Origin: Kribbella steppae
GTDB taxonomy: Bacteria > Actinomycetota > Actinomycetes > Propionibacteriales > Kribbellaceae
DNA length: 64,000 bases
Direction: 5' to 3'
Assembly (NCBI RefSeq): GCF_004342025.1
Contig: NZ_SLWN01000001.1
Span: 746,788 to 810,787, forward strand
The translations under genes and the position numbers were made by a program. The notes below the pieces were generated by a model. It saw only the letters and a program-made list of their open reading frames with translations. It made no database searches and was not told the DNA's origin. Shown one piece after another: positions 60,101 through 64,000 of this stretch; position 1 is the first letter of the stretch, and the number at the start of each line of letters is the position of its first letter.

Positions 60101-60219
60101 GTGGTCTTCTTGGCGGCGGCCTTCTTCGCGGTCGCCTTCGAGGTGCGCTGCCGGGTGGGCTGCTGCTGGGCGGAGGCAGCCGATTCGGCTGCTTCGGTAG
60201 TCGGCTCGTTGTCGAGCAT
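57118..60219 (-). CDS. rne: Ribonuclease E/G family protein
   Basis: Endoribonuclease of 1033 residues for mRNA decay and rRNA processing. Seen: an unusual N-terminal extension of about 440 residues made of Lys/Ala repeats (AAKKAAAKKAPAKK) and alternating Arg-rich and acidic runs; then S1 domain (VSLIGNVYLGRVQNVLPSME), catalytic RNase E/G core with DVNTGKFTGSGGNLEETV, IIVIDFIDM, and the Zn-link ENCDHCGGRG near 855; then an Arg/Gly-rich tail of about 170. This inverted layout, with the long disordered part at the N-terminus, is normal in actinobacteria. ATG 60219. Confidence 0.95.
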   Translation of the reverse strand: MLDNEPTTEAAESAASAQQQPTRQRTSKATAKKAAAKKTTTTRKRTAKTAAAEEVPTQSDGATADPAPVKKTAAKKAAAKKAPAKKAAAKKAPAKRTAKKATAQDTFPELTEADAAAETTPADGGPVAENTPAPAKKTTRKRTAKRAAARADLLTEDGPVADAATAPDPQADTPNADATPAEEAPQRRTRRRAPAAAPVLFQAPVDVPAKTPAQAAATSPVEATPEPEAAQATPEAATEPGTDEQPTTTRRRRNRRGRDTEAREAEEVVAEPVQETAKQTAKETAQPTDEDETADAESAQSEDGEEGGEGSRRRRRRRGGRRRRKSGDAEDSADEHSDDDEQDEPDTEASSDDEQDAAADTDDEGEGSGSSSRRRRRRRRRKGEDSADAPDDPAETVVRVREPRSKNTANEITAVEGSTRLEAKKQRRREGRAAGRRRAPIVTEAEFLARRESVERTMVIRARGDLTQIAVSEDNVLVEHYVAQEEQVSLIGNVYLGRVQNVLPSMEAAFIDIGKGRNAVLYAGEVDWATLGGANGPRKIEQVLKSGQAVLVQVTKDPIGHKGARLTNQISLPGRYVVYVPRGGNGGISRKLPDTERNRLKGILKDIVPDEAGVIVRTAAEGASEEELTADVSRLQKYWTDIDKKSKNGQAPQLLHGEPDLLIRVVRDLFTEDFTKLVISGDDAYDQVREYVSDVAPHLADRVEKWTGDNDVFANFRIDEQIKKALDRKVWLPSGGSLIIDRTEAMTVVDVNTGKFTGSGGNLEETVTKNNLEAAEEIVRQLRLRDIGGIIVIDFIDMVLESNRDLVLRRLVECLGRDRTKHQVAEVTSLGLVQMTRKRIGTGLLEAFSENCDHCGGRGLILHDEPKESRRRDSRGSQDQKPAAQADEGGRKNSRRRGRGRGRGEDEQSEPETQQANGDAAQRLAQIAAASAVTDAKKAEETGDAGTAGEPTGYPAAGDEPVSAEATGFPEGGAVATSVVPETAEAETAEQNGSGRNGTRRRRSSRGRGKSGGQSDEGSGAASDATELVTTGN

Positions 60220-60361
60220 GTGGTGCGGGTCTCCTCAAGCCCTCCGGCGCATCCTGCGACCCCTGTCACGGGTCCGGCGCAGCCACAGAGCGGTCACGGT
60301 TCGCTACGCCCGGCGTCGGTGCCGGCGTGGCGGAAGCCTGCTGGATCCGCTCCGCCCGTGC

Positions 60362-61189
60362 TCAGGGCTCGGTGGGAGCGGCGGCGTCGCCCTCCGCGAA
60401 ATGCGTCTGGTGGTCTTCCGCCTGGCCGGTCGCGGTCGCCTGGGTGGCGTCGCGGTCACGAGCGAACGGGTCGTCCACCGTGCCGGAGGCCGCGATCAGC
60501 GGGCCCTGGGCGAGCCTGGTCAGAAGAGCCGGGCCCGTCACCGGGAGCGTCGCTACTTCGAGCACTCCGGCGAGAACGTCGTCGGGTCTCACGGCCGGGG
60601 TTCCGTGCCGTAACACCACTTGCAGTATCGCACACGTCGCAACCGGCACCGGTTCGTGCGCGACGGTGAGTCGCAGAACGGCGTCCCGACAGTCGAACGA
60701 GCGAAGTCCCCGTTTGGTCATGCGTTCGACCAGAATTTCGTCCCGGGCCAGGAACACCTCCACCGCGGCGGACGCCGCGGCCACATCGACGCCTGGCAGC
60801 GCGATCAGCCACTCGCTCGCCTCCAGCCGGTCGGCCAGCGACCCTGCGCCGGCGACGACCACCTCGAGCACGTCCAACCCCGGCGGCAGCGCCTCGTCCA
60901 GGGCGGCCCGGACCTGGTTGGCCGCCCGCTCGTGTGTGAGCGAAATCTCCAGATACTCCGCCTCCGACGCGGCTCCGGTCGGCGCGGCACCGGCGTACGA
61001 GATCTTCGGGTGCGGGCTGAAGCCGTGCGAGAACGCCACCGGCAACTCGGCCCGGCGGACGGCGCGCTCGAACGCCCGCTGGAAGTCCCGGTGTGAGGTG
61101 AATCGCAGTCGCCCCCGCTTGGCGAACCGGACCCGCAGTTTCTGGACCGCGGGAAGTTGCTGGGACGGCGGTGCTTGAACAGGTGCCAC
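60362..61189 (-). CDS. TIGR03936/DUF2344 protein (radical-SAM-linked)
   Basis: Protein of 275 residues. Seen: QKLRVRFAKRGRLRFTSHRD then ELPVAFSHGFSPHPKISYAG, the opening of TIGR03936/DUF2344, which is normally encoded beside or fused with a B12-binding radical SAM protein. The partner, which usually sits immediately upstream, is not present here; 61190-61325 is empty. The position before RNase E/G is conserved in actinobacteria. GTG 61189 start. Likely in RNA or tRNA modification, unproved. Confidence 0.85.
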   Translation of the reverse strand: MAPVQAPPSQQLPAVQKLRVRFAKRGRLRFTSHRDFQRAFERAVRRAELPVAFSHGFSPHPKISYAGAAPTGAASEAEYLEISLTHERAANQVRAALDEALPPGLDVLEVVVAGAGSLADRLEASEWLIALPGVDVAAASAAVEVFLARDEILVERMTKRGLRSFDCRDAVLRLTVAHEPVPVATCAILQVVLRHGTPAVRPDDVLAGVLEVATLPVTGPALLTRLAQGPLIAASGTVDDPFARDRDATQATATGQAEDHQTHFAEGDAAAPTEP

Positions 61190-61325
61190 GAGGGCATTGT
61201 CTCAGCCTTCGCCGGCTGGTTCGCCGCTCCGGGGCCGCCAGCAGTACGACGACCTGCCACAGCGACCTGGTACACGCCTCGATGACCCGGCCCGGAAAGC
61301 GATTACCGGCGGACCGGCCGATCGC

Positions 61326-61826
61326 TCAGGGCTGCGCGGCTGACTTGCCGGTCAGATAGAGGGCCCAGCCGAGGAGGCCGAAGGCGATCGTGCTGAGCAC
61401 GACCCGGACCAGGTTGAACGCCTGCCACTTGCCCTCGTCGAACGCGGCCCGGGCGGCGGCGACGTCGATCGTGGCCGGGTCGCCGGCCGCCTTGAGCGCG
61501 TCGTTCATCGGCACGTTCACCGCGATCGTGATGATCATCGTGACCAGGTAGAGCACGAACGCCACCGCGATCCACGGCAGCGGCTTCTCCTTCAGGCTGA
61601 GCAGACCGGCGAGCAGCGTGAACACCAGCGCACCGAGGAAGCCGAGCAGCAGGAACAACGGGTTCAGGATGGCCCGGTCGACCGCCTGGAAGGCGCCGAC
61701 GAAGGTCTTGTCGTCGGTCTTCGCCAGGCCGGGCATGAAGGCGTTCGAGTAGATCCCGTAGATCCCCGCCATCAACCCCGTCGCCATCGTCGCCGCCAGC
61801 AACGAGGCCACCCGCAGTCCACTCAT
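61326..61826 (-). CDS. DUF1772 membrane protein, separated from its ribosome-binding site
   Basis: Four-span membrane protein of 166 residues (anthrone-oxygenase-like DUF1772). Seen: LLAATMATGLMAGIYGIYSN, NPLFLLLGFLGALVFTLLAG, AFVLYLVTMIITIAVNVPMN with the family NVPMN, and a C-terminal span. ATG 61826 is directly preceded by ATCAA, after which the IS605-type element begins. No Shine-Dalgarno remains in place; GGAGGGG is found on the far side of the element (63174-63180, minus strand). The gene is intact but probably translated poorly. Confidence 0.82.
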   Translation of the reverse strand: MSGLRVASLLAATMATGLMAGIYGIYSNAFMPGLAKTDDKTFVGAFQAVDRAILNPLFLLLGFLGALVFTLLAGLLSLKEKPLPWIAVAFVLYLVTMIITIAVNVPMNDALKAAGDPATIDVAAARAAFDEGKWQAFNLVRVVLSTIAFGLLGWALYLTGKSAAQP

Positions 61827-61932
61827 TTGATAGGTCGCGGAGAAATCCGCCTGTCAGGGCAGAGTGAAACCGCGACTCCCTCCCCTCAAAGTTGTCGCCG
61901 AACTGTCGGCGGTGCCTGATTGGATCTTGGGC

Positions 61933-63126
61933 ATGTCTCGCTACCGCTTGTATCCCACACCAGTGCAAGCTGCTGGGCTGCTGGCGCAGTGCGGACATGC
62001 CCGATACGTGTGGAACCTGGCTCTCGAGCAATGGTCGATGTGGAGACACGACAAAGGGCCTGCTCCGAGTTCTGTTGAGCAGGCTCGGCAGTTGACAGAG
62101 GCGCGTGCCGCATTCGGCTGGTTGAGTGGTGGGTCGCAGACCGTCCAGCAGCAAGCGCTGCGGGACTTCGACCAAGCACGCCGGAGCTACTACGCCGGCA
62201 GCCACCGCCGTCCGAAGTGGCGCAAAGCCGGACGCAACGAGGGGTTCCGCATTGTCGGCCCGCAGGCCGGCCGGGTTGAGCAGGTGAGCCGAACGTGGGC
62301 GCGGGTGCTGGTCCCGAAGGTCGGCTGGGTACGGTTCCGGGTCAGCCGCGCGCTGCCCGACGCCAGGTCGTACCGGGTCACCCACGACAGCGTGGGTCGC
62401 TGGCACATCGCGTTCGCCGCCACGCGGGACCCGATCCCGGCACCCGGCAACGGCGAGATCGTCGGCGTTGACCGCGGGGTGACCGTGTCCGCCGCACTGT
62501 CCACCGGCGAACTGCTCACCTGCCGAGGACTCTCCGAGTCCGAGCAGCGGCGCCTCGGAAACCTGCAGCGGCGCCTCGCCAGAGCCCAGCCCGGCTCGAA
62601 CCGTCGGAGGCGCGTCAAGGCCGCGATCGCGAAACTGCACGCCCGCGCCGCGGATCGCCGCAAGGACTGGGTCGAGAAGACCTCCACCGATCTCGCACGC
62701 CGGTTCGACATGATCCGCGTCGAGAACCTCCGGGTCGCGCAGATGACCAAGCGACCGAAGCCGAAGCCCGACCCCGCCAAGCCGGGCAGCTACCTGCCGA
62801 ACCGGCGACGCGCCAAGGCCGGGCTGAACCGTGGCATCCTCGCCAGTGGCTGGAGCTTGCTGGTCCGGCGGCTCGAGGACAAGGCCGCCGGCCGGGTACA
62901 GAAGATCAACCCGGCGTACACGAGTCAGACGTGTTCGCGTTGCGGGCACTGTGCACCGGGGAACCGCGAGAACCAAGCGTTCCGGTGCCAGTCCTGCGGC
63001 CACAGCGACCACGCCGACGTGAACGCCGCTATCAACATCGCCGCCGGACGGGCGGTCACTGCGCGCCGAGACAAGCCTGTACGGATGTCTGTGAAGCGTG
63101 AACCTCAACTCACTACCTCCGCGTAG
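61933..63126 (+). CDS. tnpB: TnpB RNA-guided nuclease
   Basis: Protein of 397 residues, ancestor-type of Cas12. Seen: the full catalytic RuvC triad: Asp180 in IVGVDRGV, Glu264 in MIRVENLRV and Asp362 in SDHADVNAAINIAAG; zinc finger Cys334-x2-Cys337 and Cys352-x2-Cys355; Arg-rich helices before RuvC-II. ATG 61933 is chosen; a frame from 61864 would extend into the left end. All catalytic residues are present, so the nuclease may be active with its omega RNA. Confidence 0.93.
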   Translation: MSRYRLYPTPVQAAGLLAQCGHARYVWNLALEQWSMWRHDKGPAPSSVEQARQLTEARAAFGWLSGGSQTVQQQALRDFDQARRSYYAGSHRRPKWRKAGRNEGFRIVGPQAGRVEQVSRTWARVLVPKVGWVRFRVSRALPDARSYRVTHDSVGRWHIAFAATRDPIPAPGNGEIVGVDRGVTVSAALSTGELLTCRGLSESEQRRLGNLQRRLARAQPGSNRRRRVKAAIAKLHARAADRRKDWVEKTSTDLARRFDMIRVENLRVAQMTKRPKPKPDPAKPGSYLPNRRRAKAGLNRGILASGWSLLVRRLEDKAAGRVQKINPAYTSQTCSRCGHCAPGNRENQAFRCQSCGHSDHADVNAAINIAAGRAVTARRDKPVRMSVKREPQLTTSA

Positions 63127-63187
63127 ACGAGTGAAATCCCCGTCGTGCACGGCGGGGAGGACGTCAAGTCACCCCTCCAGTACGACG
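63000..63187 (+). ncRNA. Candidate omega RNA of TnpB with guide
   Basis: The 3' part of tnpB and the right end should form the scaffold, ending with hairpin 63138-63157 and GAGGACGTCAA at 63167. The guide would then be the 20 bases after 63167, GTCACCCCTCCAGTACGACG, which is the original chromosomal flank. The 5' limit is not determinable by eye. Known: TnpB uses RNA from the element end to cut the donor's empty sites. Confidence 0.5.
63138..63157 (+). repeat. IS605-type right-end hairpin
   Basis: Stem CCCCGTC / GGCGGGG with six-base loop GTGCAC, preceded by GAAAT and followed by AGGACGTCAA. The same GAAATCC start recurs at the left end near 61842. Confidence 0.75.
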
Positions 63188-63243
63188 ACGACGACGGGAC
63201 CATCCCGCACCGGAAAAGCTAGAGCACCCGGACCGTGCACGGA

Positions 63244-63285
63244 CATGTCACCGAAACTCACAACCATGTCCGCGAGACTCACAAC
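63244..63285. repeat. Tandem 21-base imperfect repeat
   Basis: Two copies, 63244-63264 and 63265-63285, each starting CATGTC and ending ACTCACAAC, 18 of 21 identical. The second overlaps the stop of the partial gene at 63279. Function unknown; possible regulatory or structural repeat. Confidence 0.5.
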
Positions 63286-64000
63286 CGCGCACACTGGCCG
63301 GTCCGTGGCCCGGAGACCTGGTTCGGCGCTTGCAGGTTGACCGGCGCCGGCGTGTTGCCCGAGCAGCTCAACGGCCCGTCCACCGTGTTCCCGGCCAGTA
63401 CGGCGGCCTCCGTCGTACGCGACCCGGTCACGGACACCGGTCCCTCGACCGAGGACCCGACCGCAACCATGCTCCGGGTCACCCCGTCGACGCTCACCGG
63501 GCCGCTGACCCGGCTCCGGAGCAGGTGCAAGTCAGCCGCATCATCCGCCCGGAGCGGGCCCACCACGCGGCTGTCGGTGGCCACGAGCGACGCGCCCGGG
63601 CCGACCAGGACCGGGCCGTTGATGGTCGCGCCGACCAGGCAGGTCACGCCGGACCGCAGGTAGAGCGGACCGTCCCGTACCCCGGTAAGCGTCGAGGTAC
63701 AGGCAGGAGCCGGGCGCAACAAGGTGACCGCGAACCGGTCCGGGGTTCCGATGTTGCCGGAGGCATCGATGGCCCGGTACTCGACCAGATGCCGGCCGTA
63801 CCCGGACGGCACGTCGTCCCACGGCACCACCCGCGGCACCCCGAGCTTGCCGTAGACCAGCTGATCGATCTCGGTCCCCTCGGCGGTGAACCGGAACGGC
63901 GCGGACGCGTCGGTCGGCCAGCCGTAGTAGTTGTACCAACCGTCCCCGTTGACCTTGAACTCCGGAACGACGTACCCGTCGCTGTCGTCCGTCGCCGCCA
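63279..64000 (-). CDS. C-terminal part of a large secreted protein with beta-solenoid end (5' outside window)
   Basis: The 240 codons in the window are open through base 64000, so the N-terminus is missing. Seen: a beta-sandwich, PKD/Ig-like region (GRHLVEYRAIDASGNIGTPDRF), then a beta-solenoid with repeated GPV-, GPL- and SRV/SSV turns (NGPVLVGPGASL, SRVVGPLRADDAADL, SGPVSVDGV, EGPVSVTG) and paired cysteines (CTSTLTG, TCLVG, LSCSGN). This suits an exported glycoside-related or adhesive enzyme; the catalytic part is not visible. Ends 111 bases from the IS605-type element. Confidence 0.7.
   Translation of the reverse strand, partial: AATDDSDGYVVPEFKVNGDGWYNYYGWPTDASAPFRFTAEGTEIDQLVYGKLGVPRVVPWDDVPSGYGRHLVEYRAIDASGNIGTPDRFAVTLLRPAPACTSTLTGVRDGPLYLRSGVTCLVGATINGPVLVGPGASLVATDSRVVGPLRADDAADLHLLRSRVSGPVSVDGVTRSMVAVGSSVEGPVSVTGSRTTEAAVLAGNTVDGPLSCSGNTPAPVNLQAPNQVSGPRTGQCARL

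Larger units (their letters stand above)
61832..63167 (+). mobile_element. IS200/IS605-type TnpB-only element (IS1341-like)
   Basis: Left end starts directly after TTGAT (61827-61831), a known TAM/target of IS605 elements, with the small hairpin GCGG/CCGC (61837-61850). Right end ends GAGGACGTCAA at 63167, after the hairpin CCCCGTC/GGCGGGG (63138-63157). The element has only tnpB and no tnpA, so it depends on a transposase elsewhere. Removing 61832-63167 restores a Shine-Dalgarno (GGAGGGG) upstream of ATG 61826, which supports these boundaries. Confidence 0.78.

Noticed and set aside
56743..60669. 1308-codon open frame on the plus strand
   Set aside because: It lies antisense to rplU and the RNase E/G gene; its Gly/Leu/Arg-rich translation is a product of high-GC codon bias and has no domain.
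1..64000. CRISPR arrays, rRNA genes, prophage structural genes
   Set aside because: No regularly spaced repeats, no rRNA sequence, and no capsid, terminase or integrase genes were recognised.

Overview
The window is GC-rich DNA with dense gene packing, many GTG starts, 4-base stop/start overlaps (ATGA, GTGA), twin-arginine and lipoprotein signals, SARP and DtxR regulators, and a proB-obg-rpmA-rplU-RNase E block. This fits an actinobacterium. The style is closest to the Kribbella/Nocardioides group, but that placement is an inference and no marker here proves a genus.

Layout. 1-3402: a carbohydrate ABC importer (binding lipoprotein cut by the window edge, plus two permeases). 3403-9819: a broken acetyltransferase, an MFS exporter, a TerC-family membrane protein behind a probable manganese (yybP-ykoY-type) riboswitch, and an ATP-grasp ligase coupled to an MFS exporter. 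10046-11922: an unusual three-gene cassette of a cysteine-rich double-psi-barrel protein without a signal peptide, a Tat-exported protein and a MauE-like membrane protein. 12121-13131: an XRE/Fic ('mobile mystery A/B'-like) toxin-antitoxin-type pair behind an operator cluster. 13708-16926: a metal ABC importer with its own DtxR-family regulator, apparently leaderless and starting inside an operator. 16927-24263: small metabolic and regulatory genes, ending with a 1044-residue AfsR/SARP-type regulator. 24266-26903: a DUF4097-like gene and a DrrAB-type exporter whose promoter carries 11-base-spaced SARP-like repeats.

27000-35296 is accessory DNA. It holds a CGNR regulator, an epoxide hydrolase, a GMC oxidoreductase stump, an IS110-family element of the IS1111 type, and a segment bounded by tRNA-Ala(GGC) and a 45-base copy of its 3' half, as expected of an old integration.

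35548-46924 returns to housekeeping genes (rsfS, nadD, proA) mixed with paired regulators and transporters: Lrp, an HxlR-peroxiredoxin fusion, PadR and a phosphopantetheinyl transferase. 43680-53565 forms a probable carboxylate-use region: a GntR-controlled catabolic operon (Ldh2-type dehydrogenase, ABM monooxygenase, cupin, aldehyde dehydrogenase), a CitAB-type two-component system and a TctCBA tripartite transporter with a UspA protein. 53562-61189 is the conserved proB-obg-rpmA-rplU-RNase E/G-DUF2344 block. 61326-64000 holds a DUF1772 gene whose ribosome-binding site appears to have been split off by a TnpB-only IS605-type element, and the C-terminus of a large secreted protein.

The strongest leads are the TnpB insertion between a Shine-Dalgarno and its start codon, the cysteine-rich/Tat/MauE cassette, the TerC leader with mutually exclusive pairings, the SARP repeats, and the regulator-peroxiredoxin fusion.
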